NCBI RefSeq assembly: GCF_002964605.1
Contig: NZ_PQDH01000002.1
Coordinates: 791,090-855,089 of the forward strand
Direction: 5' to 3'
DNA length: 64,000 nt
DNA from: Vallitalea okinawensis
GTDB lineage: Bacteria > Bacillota > Clostridia > Lachnospirales > PQDH01
In this document: positions 36,052 through 45,179 of the stretch, in pieces
How positions within the stretch are numbered: the first letter of the stretch is position 1
How the letters are laid out: every line of letters starts with the position of its first letter
Position numbers and translations under genes: made by a program
The notes under the pieces: generated by a model
Seen by the model: only the letters and a program-made list of their open reading frames with translations
Databases searched by the model: none
What the model was told of the DNA's origin: nothing

Positions 36052-37848
36052 CTTTTTATCGACAGCTAATGAAAAGTACGCTCTTATGCCATTCGATGTA
36101 TTGATTATACCTCTATCACTATTATGCAGTTCTAAAATATTATTAACTATAGCTAATCCAAGACCACTACCGCCCGATGATCTATTTCTCGATGTTTCTA
36201 TTCTATAAAAAGCATCCCATATATGTGCTAACTCTTCCTCAGATATTGCTGTTCCAGTGTTATCAATATAGACATACAGATCCTCTTTCTTTACTTCTAA
36301 TATTATAGTAATATCTTCATAATCATAGGAATACTTAATTGCATTACTTATAAGATTTAATAAAACTTGCTCGATTTTCTTTACATCTCCAATGACAAAA
36401 GTTTCTTGCCCGTCGATTTTAATTTCAATATTCTTTTTTCTCGCATCATTTGATAATTTCCTACTGATATTGTGAACACATTTCTTGATTCTAAAACTCA
36501 TAAATTCTGTCTTAACAGTCCCTGATTCATAATTAGTTAATTCTATAGTCTCTAATACCAATGAATTTAATCTTGAAATTTCATCTTCTATTACCATATA
36601 GTGATAATCAGCTTTCTCAGGTTTTATACTATCTTTTCGCATCTGAACAAATCCAGCAATTATACCTAATGGAGTTTTAAATTCATGAGATAAACTTGCC
36701 AGTAACATTCTCATTCTTTTTTCTTCTTTTTCTTTTCTTAAAGCTTCATCACTTAATTCATCCATTTTAACTTTAAGATTTCTTGAAATTTCATTCAAAC
36801 TATCACAGAGTTCACCAGTTTCATCATTCGATACTATATGAAGTTGCGTTTCAAAATCTGCAGCAGCTATGTGCTTAGCATAGTCATTAAGTTGTGTCAT
36901 TGGTTTCTTAAATTTTCTAGCAAAGAACAGCCCTGCTAATATCACAATCAATGTGGTAATCAAATATTGTATCATATAGAAATTATTCAAAGCTCTAAAT
37001 ATCGTTTGAACATTTTCTAATGTAAACAACATAGCGTAAAATACATACTCGTCTTCATCATTTTTCACATAACCAATTTTGTAGTACACCTTTAATTTAG
37101 AGTCCACATCCTCAAAATAAGTTTCACCATTTTGATCAGCTAGTTGTATCAATTCCTGTTCAGACATATCGGTATAGATATATTGTTTTATTATGTTCCA
37201 AAGTCTTCTACTTTGAGTCTCTAATTGATTTTCTGAACTTTGTTTAAACTGTACATCTATTACATTTGCTTGAAAAAACTCTTGAATTTCATCTTCTTTT
37301 GCTGCATAGGTCTCTTCCCATTCCCAATAGGCTTTATAATTGGTATACACATGATTATCAATTTCTATCTCCACTGCATCTACATAATCTGTGCCCTTTA
37401 TATGTATACCTCTTATGCTTATTTCTGAGCCAGTGTTTTCATTCAGTTGTTGATGAACACTTTTACCATTTTCATCAAACAAATAGTCTATCAATACTTT
37501 TGAATATTGATCATTTTCTCTTTTAACCATCACGTAGTTAAAATCATTAAAGATACTACTTCCATAAATGTTTAAGTCATCATTTAATAATACAACAGAA
37601 GCATTATGTTCATTATAAAAGTTCGTAGCTAAACTATCATTTGCCAACGTCTCGTTTGAACTGGATTTCAAATTGTCTTCAAAAGCTTCTATATCATTTT
37701 CTATGGTATCAACTCTTAAATGATAGTATATCTCTTCCATTTCAAAATTCTGAATGATTAAACTAATAGTTGCAATAACGACATTAATGGTTATTATTAC
37801 TATAAAACTTTTCGTTATAATACTATTAATGAATTTAGTCTTTCTCAT
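36043..37848 (-). CDS. Sensor histidine kinase
   Basis: A 601-residue membrane kinase: helix 1 (about 10-33), a large external sensor of about 250 residues, helix 2 (about 287-308), HAMP, then HisKA with LASLSHEFKTPLGII (phospho-His) and HATPase with NLISNAIKYS, IDNTGTAIS and GSGLGLAIV. It probably phosphorylates the response regulator encoded just upstream. I start it at the ATG at 37848 (GGGATATAA before it, 14-nt overlap with the regulator); an earlier ATG at 37866 is possible. The external domain resembles no family I can name. Signal unknown. Confidence 0.9.
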   Translation of the reverse strand: MRKTKFINSIITKSFIVIITINVVIATISLIIQNFEMEEIYYHLRVDTIENDIEAFEDNLKSSSNETLANDSLATNFYNEHNASVVLLNDDLNIYGSSIFNDFNYVMVKRENDQYSKVLIDYLFDENGKSVHQQLNENTGSEISIRGIHIKGTDYVDAVEIEIDNHVYTNYKAYWEWEETYAAKEDEIQEFFQANVIDVQFKQSSENQLETQSRRLWNIIKQYIYTDMSEQELIQLADQNGETYFEDVDSKLKVYYKIGYVKNDEDEYVFYAMLFTLENVQTIFRALNNFYMIQYLITTLIVILAGLFFARKFKKPMTQLNDYAKHIAAADFETQLHIVSNDETGELCDSLNEISRNLKVKMDELSDEALRKEKEEKRMRMLLASLSHEFKTPLGIIAGFVQMRKDSIKPEKADYHYMVIEDEISRLNSLVLETIELTNYESGTVKTEFMSFRIKKCVHNISRKLSNDARKKNIEIKIDGQETFVIGDVKKIEQVLLNLISNAIKYSYDYEDITIILEVKKEDLYVYIDNTGTAISEEELAHIWDAFYRIETSRNRSSGGSGLGLAIVNNILELHNSDRGIINTSNGIRAYFSLAVDKKET

Positions 37849-38506
37849 ATTTATATCCCATACCAACTACGGTTGTAATCATTGAACCATAACAGCCTAA
37901 TTTGGTTCTTATTTTTAAGATATGATTATCTACAACTCTTGTACTACCATAATAATCATATCCCCATATCTCATCTAAAATTTGATCTCTAGTTTTTACA
38001 GCCCCATTTGCTTTTATTAAATAGATCAATAAATTGAATTCCTTAGGCGAAAAATCAACTTTTGTACCATCAATAGAAACAACTCTTTGATCGAAGTTAA
38101 TTTTAAGTTTGTCGTTCTCATATGTCGAATGAGCAATTGTTCCATCTAATCGGTACAAAAATCTTTTTACTTTAGCAACCAATACTTTAGGCATAAAAGG
38201 TTTTGTTATATAATCATCAGCACCTAAATTATAACACTCCAATTGAGACGTCTCATCTTCTAATGCAGTTAGCATAATAATACCAACATCTGACTCCTCT
38301 CTAATTTTAGAACAAACATACTTACCATCAAGTCCTGGCATCATAATGTCTAAGATCACCAAATCAATTGTTTCTCTTGAAAAAAGATCTAAAGCTTCAC
38401 TACCATTTGAAGCTTCAAGTGTAATCCATTCCTCTTCTTCAAAATATTCTTTTATAAATTCTCGCATTCTCATTTCATCTTCTACAACTAAAATTTTAAA
38501 ACTCAT
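37835..38506 (-). CDS. OmpR-family response regulator
   Basis: A 223-residue regulator: receiver domain (1-115) with the phospho-acceptor Asp in LVILDIMMPG and conserved Lys in ITKPF, then a winged-helix DNA-binding domain (about 130-220) with YGSTRVVDNHILKIR. AAGGAG precedes the ATG. It is co-transcribed and overlapping with the kinase gene. OmpR-family proteins typically bind direct repeats about 11 bp apart; two such arrays are in this window (36012-36051 and 39570-39609), which makes them its likely targets. Confidence 0.95.
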   Translation of the reverse strand: MSFKILVVEDEMRMREFIKEYFEEEEWITLEASNGSEALDLFSRETIDLVILDIMMPGLDGKYVCSKIREESDVGIIMLTALEDETSQLECYNLGADDYITKPFMPKVLVAKVKRFLYRLDGTIAHSTYENDKLKINFDQRVVSIDGTKVDFSPKEFNLLIYLIKANGAVKTRDQILDEIWGYDYYGSTRVVDNHILKIRTKLGCYGSMITTVVGMGYKYEKD

Positions 38507-38800
38507 AAGAACTCCTTTAAAAAATTGAAATCTTATTACCTTTAACTATATTAATTATATCATTTAGTTTACAAATTATGAAATATCCTCTGGCTCATAA
38601 AGTAAATTTTTTCAATAATATAATCCACAAATGATTATTCTATAATTAATTTGAACCCTATTGTTTAAAGTGAATTTTTACATTTACATATAATATTACG
38701 CTAAAAATCATACATCAACATGATTATATTTAAAGACCCTATAGACCGACACTTTTAATGTTTATCCATAGAGTCCATTTAACTTTTCAATAACTTAATA

Positions 38801-39520
38801 TTAATCAATTGATTGAATCGTTGCTCTGAACTTATTATTAAACTTCATTTCTGGTGATTCAACGTTATAAAACCCTAAATAATTTACATAGTTATTCACT
38901 ACATCTACTGGATCTATTATAGCAACATCATCATGATTTACCTCAATGTTACCACTTTTTTCTTTTGTGTCTAAGCTTACATTTTTCTTTAAAGCTTCAT
39001 ATAAATTCTGATCTTTCTCAATTGAATTTAATACAAACGAGAATTGGAAATAACCATAAAGCGATGGATCACCGCCTAGATTATGATATTCTGCATTAAA
39101 ATACTCAGCAGTATCTCTTCCTTCTGGTACTGGATTTTCCATTTTAGAAAGCACTTCTTTTAAAACAGCTTCTAATTCATTTATAAATTCCTCTTCACCA
39201 ATTTCTCGCCAGTATGCAACTGTAATATCATTAACACTTTGTTCCTCATCATATAAATCAGTTTCAATATCATATACACCTCTAACACCATGTGATACTT
39301 CATGTACTGGATTAAATTTCATAAAATATATCTTGTAAAACTCTTCACCTTTTTTCATGTCACCATCGAAAAATGATGCAAAGAATGTTCTTGTGTCTTC
39401 AGGTACTTTATCCCATGTTGCATAATTAAGTGTATCTAACGGATTATTTAACGCTTTATATCCTACAAAACCTCCAACTGCCAACGCAACTATTAAAATA
39501 CCAATAATTAGTTTCTTCAT
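38801..39520 (-). CDS. Membrane-anchored protein with HExxH motif (putative metallopeptidase)
   Basis: A 239-residue protein starting at the ATG at 39520 (AAGGAG 8 bp upstream; the frame is open to 39544 but without such a site). A hydrophobic N-terminal helix (about 3-20) anchors or exports it. The remainder is outside and carries HEVSH at 73-77 followed by EEQSVND at 92-98, an arrangement like HExxH-plus-downstream-Glu zinc peptidases such as M78-type proteins. I know no described family with this full length. Its promoter carries four 11-bp-spaced repeats, so it is probably controlled by the adjacent two-component system. The gene may act on envelope proteins; this is inference. Confidence 0.75.
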   Translation of the reverse strand: MKKLIIGILIVALAVGGFVGYKALNNPLDTLNYATWDKVPEDTRTFFASFFDGDMKKGEEFYKIYFMKFNPVHEVSHGVRGVYDIETDLYDEEQSVNDITVAYWREIGEEEFINELEAVLKEVLSKMENPVPEGRDTAEYFNAEYHNLGGDPSLYGYFQFSFVLNSIEKDQNLYEALKKNVSLDTKEKSGNIEVNHDDVAIIDPVDVVNNYVNYLGFYNVESPEMKFNNKFRATIQSID

Positions 39521-39547
39521 AATACTCTCTCCTTTTCTTATCAAGAT

Positions 39548-39609
39548 ATATTAGTATTTTAATATGACGATGTCTCTTCTAAATCTCCTTCATATCTCTT
39601 TTATGTCTC
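39548..39609 (-). promoter_or_regulatory. Promoter of the HExxH gene with four 11-bp-spaced repeats
   Basis: ATGTCTC (39570), AAATCTC (39581), ATATCTC (39592) and ATGTCTC (39603) are exactly 11 bp apart on the plus strand. On the minus strand the last repeat (GAGACA) falls where -35 is expected, 17 bp from a TAATAT -10 at 39548-39553. This is the layout of class II activation by an OmpR-type regulator. Confidence 0.7.
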
Positions 39610-39666
39610 TTTTTTATCAAAAGAGCACCATATCAGTGATCCAAATTGAAAAAAATATAGTTTCTC

Positions 39667-39713
39667 AATAAAAAAGTCATAGAATATGAGTTTAGCTCAA
39701 ATCTATGACTTTA
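39667..39713 (-). terminator. Terminator downstream of guaA
   Basis: The 11-bp stem AAAGTCATAGA/TCTATGACTTT (39673-39683 with 39702-39712) has a long loop and a T run on the minus strand. Confidence 0.75.
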
Positions 39714-39815
39714 ATCTTAAATATTATATGACTTCCATTTTAAATGAAAATAATGATAATAGTGATAATACGTGCAAAGAAATATTATCAAGCAACACGA
39801 GAAGTAAAATTCTTT

Positions 39816-41351
39816 CTATTCCCACTCAATAGTTGCTGGTGGTTTAGAAGTAATATCATATACGATACGATTTACTTGACTTACTTCATTAACGATACGT
39901 CTTGATACAATATCAAGTACATCGTAAGGAATTCTTGTCCAATCTGCAGTCATAAAATCTGTCGTTGACACTGCACGTAAAGCGATGGTGTAATCGTAGG
40001 TTCTCTCGTCCCCCATAACACCTACACTTCGTGTATTGGTCAATACTGCGAAATATTGTCCAATTTCAGGTTGAAGACCTGCTTTTGCAATCTCTTCTCT
40101 AAATATATAATCAGCATCTCTTAAGATATCTAACTTTTCCTCTGTTAAATCACCAATAACACGAATAGCAAGACCTGGTCCTGGGAAAGGTTGACGACTA
40201 ACTAAGAATTCTGGGATACCTAATTCTCTACCTAATTGTCTTACCTCATCTTTAAAAAGATCACGTAAAGGTTCAATTATTTCTTTAAAGTCTACGTGGT
40301 CAGGTAGCCCTCCAACGTTATGGTGACTCTTAATAACTGCAGCATTCTTTGTACCACTTTCAATTACGTCTGGATAAATTGTACCTTGTACTAAGAAATC
40401 AACTTTTCCAATTTTCTTGGCTTCTTCTTCAAAAACACGGATAAATTCTTCACCAATGATCTTACGTTTTTCCTCTGGATCGTCTTTCCCTGCTAATCGA
40501 CCTAGGAAACGTTCTTGAACATTTACACGAATAAGGTTCATATCGAATTGCTCACTAAAGATTTGTTCTACTTCATCACCTTCATTTTTACGAAGTAGAC
40601 CATGATCAACGAAAATACATGTTAATTGCTTACCAACTGCTTTATGAATAAGAACTGCTGCTACTGATGAATCTACTCCACCAGAAAGAGCACAAAGTAC
40701 TTTCTTATCACCGATTTTTTCTTTAATAGCTTTTATGGATTCACTAGCAAAATCTTTCATGATCCAATCCCCACTACATACACAGACCTCTTTTAAGAAA
40801 TTTCTTAACATCTTATTTCCTTCTGGTGTATGAAGTACTTCTGGATGGAATTGAACACCATATAATTTCTTCTCTTTATTTTCCATTGCTGCTACTGGAC
40901 AAGTTTCTGTGGTAGCTGTTATATCAAAACCTTTTGGAGGTTCTGAAATATAGTAAGTATGACTCATCCAACAAGTTGTTTCTTCTTCTACAGTATTAAA
41001 CAAAGCACTTTTTGAATTTACTTTTAACTCTGTTTTACCATATTCTCTTTGATCAGCTTTGCTTACTTCACCACCTAATAAGTAGCCCATCATTTGGCAA
41101 CCGTAGCAAATACCTAATACAGGAATATCTAAATCAAAAATACCTTTATCTACAATTGGTGCATCTTCTTCATATACAACACTTGGTCCACCTGTAAAAA
41201 TAATACCTTTTGGATTTTTTTCTTTAATCTCTTCTAAAGGAGTATCATAAGGCATTACTTCACAGTATACATTAGCTTCTCTTACCCTTCTTGCAATAAG
41301 TTGATTATACTGTCCACCAAAGTCTAGTACGATGACTAATTCATGACGCAT
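39816..41351 (-). CDS. guaA: GMP synthase (glutamine-hydrolysing)
   Basis: A 511-residue two-domain GMP synthase that converts XMP to GMP with glutamine and ATP. N-terminal glutaminase domain with GICYGCQMM (nucleophile) and FHPE; ATP-pyrophosphatase domain with the [10 protein letters not shown]-loop; C-terminal dimerisation domain ending in [17 protein letters not shown] lies before the ATG. A TATAAT is present about 100 bp upstream. I looked for a purine riboswitch in the leader and saw none. Confidence 0.98.
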   Translation of the reverse strand: MRHELVIVLDFGGQYNQLIARRVREANVYCEVMPYDTPLEEIKEKNPKGIIFTGGPSVVYEEDAPIVDKGIFDLDIPVLGICYGCQMMGYLLGGEVSKADQREYGKTELKVNSKSALFNTVEEETTCWMSHTYYISEPPKGFDITATTETCPVAAMENKEKKLYGVQFHPEVLHTPEGNKMLRNFLKEVCVCSGDWIMKDFASESIKAIKEKIGDKKVLCALSGGVDSSVAAVLIHKAVGKQLTCIFVDHGLLRKNEGDEVEQIFSEQFDMNLIRVNVQERFLGRLAGKDDPEEKRKIIGEEFIRVFEEEAKKIGKVDFLVQGTIYPDVIESGTKNAAVIKSHHNVGGLPDHVDFKEIIEPLRDLFKDEVRQLGRELGIPEFLVSRQPFPGPGLAIRVIGDLTEEKLDILRDADYIFREEIAKAGLQPEIGQYFAVLTNTRSVGVMGDERTYDYTIALRAVSTTDFMTADWTRIPYDVLDIVSRRIVNEVSQVNRIVYDITSKPPATIEWE

Positions 41352-41497
41352 CTCTTTACCTCCTGAGTTTTGACCATTTTATTCCTCAAATTCCTCTGAC
41401 TGTCGATTCAGAGAAAGCACTAAGCCAACTCATAATTATAACAAATGATAACATAAAAACACATCTAAGTCCATAACACAATTTAACTTTTTTGAAC

Positions 41498-41542
41498 TAA
41501 AAAAGCTGACCCTAGATATATTGCTTAGAATCAGCTTTTTCA
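41498..41542. terminator. Hairpin terminator after the SRPBCC gene
   Basis: AAAAAGCTGA (about 41500-41509) pairs with TCAGCTTTTT (41531-41540); T runs on both strands. Confidence 0.75.
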
Positions 41543-41544
41543 TA

Positions 41545-42000
41545 TTACTCATGTAGACCTATATTAAGCGGTTTACCTGTTTCAGCAAGTGTCTTAATAT
41601 TTGACAACATAAGCCACCAGTTTTCTTTTGTATTTTCATAGGCTGGGTCACCCTCATCCCAATCATCATGAATAACAATAAGCTTTACAAAGTGCTCCGA
41701 TGGCTTGAGTTCATAAGTTATTGTTGAGGAAAATCTATTACCATTATCTCTATAAGCATCACCAACTATAAATGTATGCTTAAGTTTTTCATTCACTTTA
41801 ACGTCCTCAATAATCCCTTGAATATGAAGAGTATTGTCACCATCTCTTCCAGGACCAATATATTGAATAGAGTCTCCTTTTTTAAATGTTGAATGGACTT
41901 CAGCTCCATAAAAAATTTTTGAACTTCCTTCTGGAGTTGTAAGAATTGACCATATGTTTTCTAAGCTTGAAGCAATATAAAAATGATAGACTAATTTCAT
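41545..42000 (-). CDS. SRPBCC (AHSA1-like) protein
   Basis: A 151-residue START/AHSA1-fold protein (small-molecule or lipid binding): opening KLVYHFYIASSLENIWSILT, the GAEVHSTFKKGDSI segment and a C-terminal amphipathic helix near NIKTLAET. No enzymatic motif. I start it at the ATG at 42000 with AGGAGG 8 bp upstream. It is divergent from an AraC-family regulator, which probably controls it. Function unknown. Confidence 0.85.
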   Translation of the reverse strand: MKLVYHFYIASSLENIWSILTTPEGSSKIFYGAEVHSTFKKGDSIQYIGPGRDGDNTLHIQGIIEDVKVNEKLKHTFIVGDAYRDNGNRFSSTITYELKPSEHFVKLIVIHDDWDEGDPAYENTKENWWLMLSNIKTLAETGKPLNIGLHE

Positions 42001-42094
42001 AGAAATAACCTCCTTCAATCTTGATAATACTATTATAATGTTCTAAAATATAAATGTATTGTAGAAATGCGACATAAAAAAGGAGGTTATTAAT

Positions 42095-42871
42095 ATGAAA
42101 CCAGACTATTTAAATGCTATTGTGCATATGAATGAACTTGAGAATCAAACAAGTTTCAATATAATCCCTCCAAGTAATGATTTAAAGCATATAGTTGAAT
42201 TATTTTGGTCCATTAAGTGGAATCTTCCTGATGGGAAAGTATTTAATCAACAAATTATTCCCAATCCTCATATCAATATTGTTCATTATGGTGATTCTAC
42301 TTTTGTAGAAGGAGTCGTTAAAAAATTGTTTGAATATCATCTGCAGAGTTCTGGTGAGATCTTAGGAATCAAATTCAAAATAGGTGCTTTTAACAACTTG
42401 ACAAAGGTAAAAATGAGTACATTTACAAATCAAAAAATCCAAATTGGTGAAATACTTGAACCTACTCAATGGGAAAATCTGAAGGATTTGAATAGCACTG
42501 AAGAAAAGGTTGTATATATGGAAAATCTCTTACTTAACTACGCACATCCAGTAGATAATAAAGGTTTATTTGTAGAAAAAGTTATCAACTATATACGAGA
42601 AAATAAGTCCATAACTTCTGTTGATATGGTTGCTAAAAACTTCAATAAGAATATTAGAAGTATACAAAGAGATTTTGATACCTATGTAGGCGTAAATCCT
42701 AAGTGGATCATACGCATGTTCAGGTTGCAGGAACTAAATAAGGAATTAGAAATGGATTCTACTCCTCATTGGGCTGATCTTGCAGCAAAGCTAGGGTATG
42801 CAGATCAACCCCATATGATCAATGATTTTAAATCAATTTTAGGCATTACACCAAGAGAATATAAAGAATAG
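42095..42871 (+). CDS. AraC-family transcriptional regulator
   Basis: A 258-residue regulator with an N-terminal sensor domain (about 1-150; IVELFWSIKWNLP and IIPNPHINIVHY resemble the DUF6597 type) and a C-terminal double helix-turn-helix (about 160-258) ending in GYADQPHMINDFKSILGITPREY. Divergent from the SRPBCC gene with a 94-bp shared intergenic region, so probable local control. AGGAGG precedes the ATG. Effector unknown. Confidence 0.9.
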   Translation: MKPDYLNAIVHMNELENQTSFNIIPPSNDLKHIVELFWSIKWNLPDGKVFNQQIIPNPHINIVHYGDSTFVEGVVKKLFEYHLQSSGEILGIKFKIGAFNNLTKVKMSTFTNQKIQIGEILEPTQWENLKDLNSTEEKVVYMENLLLNYAHPVDNKGLFVEKVINYIRENKSITSVDMVAKNFNKNIRSIQRDFDTYVGVNPKWIIRMFRLQELNKELEMDSTPHWADLAAKLGYADQPHMINDFKSILGITPREYKE

Positions 42872-42879
42872 ACATAGAA

Positions 42880-42910
42880 AGAGGGTGGCGTCAGAGCCAC
42901 CCTCTATTTA
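42880..42910. terminator. Bidirectional terminator between AraC regulator and udk
   Basis: The perfect 10-bp stem AGAGGGTGGC/GCCACCCTCT with a 6-nt loop lies between convergent genes. No long T run, but the stem is very stable. Confidence 0.8.
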
Positions 42911-43525
42911 TTCCGATAATAGTGCATTTATTTTATCAATAAGCATAGATAAAGCAACTTTATTATAGCCACCCTCTGGGATAATAATATCAGCATACTT
43001 TTTACTTGGTTCAACAAACTCTTCATGCATGATTTTAACTGTTGTTAGATATTGATCGATAACAGCATCTAAACATCTACCGCGTTCTTTAACGTCTCTT
43101 AATAAACGGCGGATAATACGTACATCTGAATCTGTATCAACAAAGACTTTAATATCGAAAGCATCTCGAAGTTCTTTGTTTTCAAAAATTAAAATACCTT
43201 CAACGATAATAACACGGGAAGGTTGCACATTGACTGTTTCTTCCATGCGATTATGACTTACAAAAGAATATACTGGTCGTTCAATACATTCATCTTTTTT
43301 TAATAGATTGAGATGCTGAATTAACATATCTGTATCAAATGCATTAGGATGATCATAATTCAGTCTTGCTCTCTCTTCCAGTGATAATTCATCATGTGCT
43401 CTATAATAGTAATCATGACATAATGTCACAACTTTCTCTCCAAATTGTTCAGTTAGCTTTTTTACTAAAGTTGTCTTACCAGAGCCGGTCCCCCCAGCTA
43501 TGCCTATGATAATCGTATCTTTCAA
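42908..43525 (-). CDS. udk: Uridine kinase
   Basis: A 205-residue uridine/cytidine kinase for pyrimidine salvage. Walker A GIAGGTGSGKTT, YDHPNAFD, and the DTDSDVRIIRRLLRDVKERGR lid region. It begins at TTG (43525) with GGAG 9 bp upstream. Its 3' end meets the bidirectional terminator. Confidence 0.94.
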   Translation of the reverse strand: MKDTIIIGIAGGTGSGKTTLVKKLTEQFGEKVVTLCHDYYYRAHDELSLEERARLNYDHPNAFDTDMLIQHLNLLKKDECIERPVYSFVSHNRMEETVNVQPSRVIIVEGILIFENKELRDAFDIKVFVDTDSDVRIIRRLLRDVKERGRCLDAVIDQYLTTVKIMHEEFVEPSKKYADIIIPEGGYNKVALSMLIDKINALLSE

Positions 43526-43726
43526 ATTTCACCACTCCATTAGGTATTTGTTAATATCTATTTAAACATCTCTATAATTTTATCAGTCAAGTTGCACTTT
43601 GTCAAAAGAATAATATTTCTAAATATATTATTAACTTATGCAGTGAATTTACACTCAATATAAGCAAACAACCAAAATTCATTCGGATTTTTGCATGAAT
43701 TATCTAGTAAATACATCCAATATATC

Positions 43727-43755
43727 TTGCTTAAATAATCAATCTATGTTATGAT
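43727..43755 (+). promoter_or_regulatory. thiWEC promoter
   Basis: -35 TTGCTT (43727-43732), a 17-bp spacer and -10 TATGAT (43750-43755), about 20 bp before the TPP riboswitch. Confidence 0.65.
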
Positions 43756-43776
43756 GCAATTGAAAACTTAATAAGA

Positions 43777-43868
43777 ATCGCTAGGGGGGCTGGTAATGCC
43801 AGCTGAGATAAAGAACTTAATTCTTTGACCCTTGACCTGATCTGGTTAATACCAGCGTAGGGAAGCAT
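43777..43868 (+). promoter_or_regulatory. TPP (THI-box) riboswitch
   Basis: The conserved TPP aptamer: AGGGGGGC, a CTGAGAT, GACCCTTGACCTGATC, and TAATACCAGCGTAGGGAA. A terminator hairpin follows at 43891-43918, so TPP binding should stop transcription into thiWEC. Confidence 0.97.
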
Positions 43869-43890
43869 ATAATAATTATTTCTGACTTAT

Positions 43891-43918
43891 AAGCACAACT
43901 CTACAGTTGTGCTTTTTA
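43891..43918 (+). terminator. Riboswitch expression-platform terminator
   Basis: The stem AAGCACAAC/GTTGTGCTT (43891-43899 with 43906-43914) is followed by T residues. Confidence 0.85.
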
Positions 43919-44030
43919 TATTTGTCTTTTTATATTTATTTGTATGAAACCATGCTTTCTTACCCACTCAACTAATAGATAACCATTCAGTGTCATCATG
44001 TGATTAAGTATTGACAAAGGAGGGTTTTCA

Positions 44031-44534
44031 ATGCAGGTAAATACACGTAAAATTACCATTTCAGCTTTATTTATTGCTATTGGTGTAGCACTTAGCCAAC
44101 TGTACATACCAATAGGTGTCTCAAAATGTTTTCCTATCCAACATTTTATTAACGTCATATCAGCTATATTTCTTGGACCATTTTATGCGGTTTTAAATGC
44201 TTTTCTCATTTCTTTAATTCGTAACCTGTTAGGAATGGGATCCCTATTAGCTTTCCCTGGTAGTATGGTTGGAGCGTTATTGGCTGGTATCTTTCATCAC
44301 TACTTCAAAAACATGTACATAACAGCCATAGGAGAAATCATTGGAACTGGATTATTGGGTGCATTAATAGCTATTCCAATCGCTAATATCTTTATGGGAA
44401 GTAGTTATGGTGCTTTCTTCTTCATTCCACCTTTTATCATCAGCACAGTAGCTGGATCACTCATAGCGATTATTGTTATGAAGTGTATACCAGTAAAGAA
44501 AATAAATGAGTTGAAACGCTATGAACTCAAATAA
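44031..44534 (+). CDS. thiW: ThiW, S component of a thiazole/thiamin-precursor ECF transporter
   Basis: A hydrophobic 167-residue protein with about five membrane helices and typical ThiW segments (KCFPIQHFINV, RNLLGMGSLLAFPGSM). ThiW is the substrate-binding S component for import of the thiazole moiety via an energy-coupling factor module encoded elsewhere. AAAGGAGG precedes the ATG. First gene of the TPP-regulated operon, overlapping thiE by 14 nt. Confidence 0.9.
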   Translation: MQVNTRKITISALFIAIGVALSQLYIPIGVSKCFPIQHFINVISAIFLGPFYAVLNAFLISLIRNLLGMGSLLAFPGSMVGALLAGIFHHYFKNMYITAIGEIIGTGLLGALIAIPIANIFMGSSYGAFFFIPPFIISTVAGSLIAIIVMKCIPVKKINELKRYELK

Positions 44535-45147
44535 ACAATTATATCTCGTAACAGATCATCGAATACCATTTGATCTGTTGGAGAAAAAAGTGAAACTCTG
44601 TCTTGAAGCAGGTATTGATGTTCTTCAATACAGAAATAAGTATGCTGATACTCGAGTCCAATATGAAGAATCAAGCAGACTAAAAAAATTATGCCATGAA
44701 TTTGGAGTTCCATTCATTATTAATGATCGAATTGATGTCGCACTAAGCATTGATGCTGATGGCATTCATCTGGGTCAGAGTGATATGCCTTTAGATATCG
44801 CTCGACAACTTCTTGGACCTGATAAGCTTTTAGGAGCATCTGTTCATAACAGCCAAGAAGCTTATGATGCCATAAAGGCTGGTGCAGACCATGTAGGTGT
44901 AGGTGCACTTTTCCACACATCCACTAAAGTCAATACTAAGTTAATCTCTTTAATCGTATTAGAAGAGATTAGAGCTACCATTAAAGATATACCTATCTAT
45001 GGAATTGGTGGTATCACACCCAATAACTTAACTTCTGAGTATTTAAAGATTTTAGACGGTGCTGCTATTATTTCTGCCATATTAAATTGTAGTAATCCTA
45101 CAACAGAAGTTAAGAAATTTAATGCTTTATTAAAGAAACAAAACTAA
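44521..45147 (+). CDS. thiE: Thiamin-phosphate synthase (thiamine phosphate pyrophosphorylase)
   Basis: A 208-residue ThiE that joins HMP-PP with thiazole phosphate to give thiamin phosphate. LQYRNK (usually QFREK), [11 protein letters not shown] and DGIHLGQSD are visible, and IGGITPNNL lies near the end. The pyrophosphate loop reads [12 protein letters not shown] where GPIYPTxTK is usual, so it diverges at the Pro but keeps the Thr and Lys. It is encoded with thiW and thiC; a salvaged thiazole fits. Confidence 0.92.
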   Translation: MNSNKQLYLVTDHRIPFDLLEKKVKLCLEAGIDVLQYRNKYADTRVQYEESSRLKKLCHEFGVPFIINDRIDVALSIDADGIHLGQSDMPLDIARQLLGPDKLLGASVHNSQEAYDAIKAGADHVGVGALFHTSTKVNTKLISLIVLEEIRATIKDIPIYGIGGITPNNLTSEYLKILDGAAIISAILNCSNPTTEVKKFNALLKKQN

Positions 45148-45179
45148 ATCTTTATTATGATATAAAAGGAGATAATACC

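Noticed and set aside
41352-41497. Purine riboswitch in front of guaA
   Set aside because: The conserved purine-aptamer segments are not visible in the leader.
43916-44158. Minus-strand frame across the thiW start
   Set aside because: It overlaps the riboswitch terminator region and thiW; no initiation site; a shadow.
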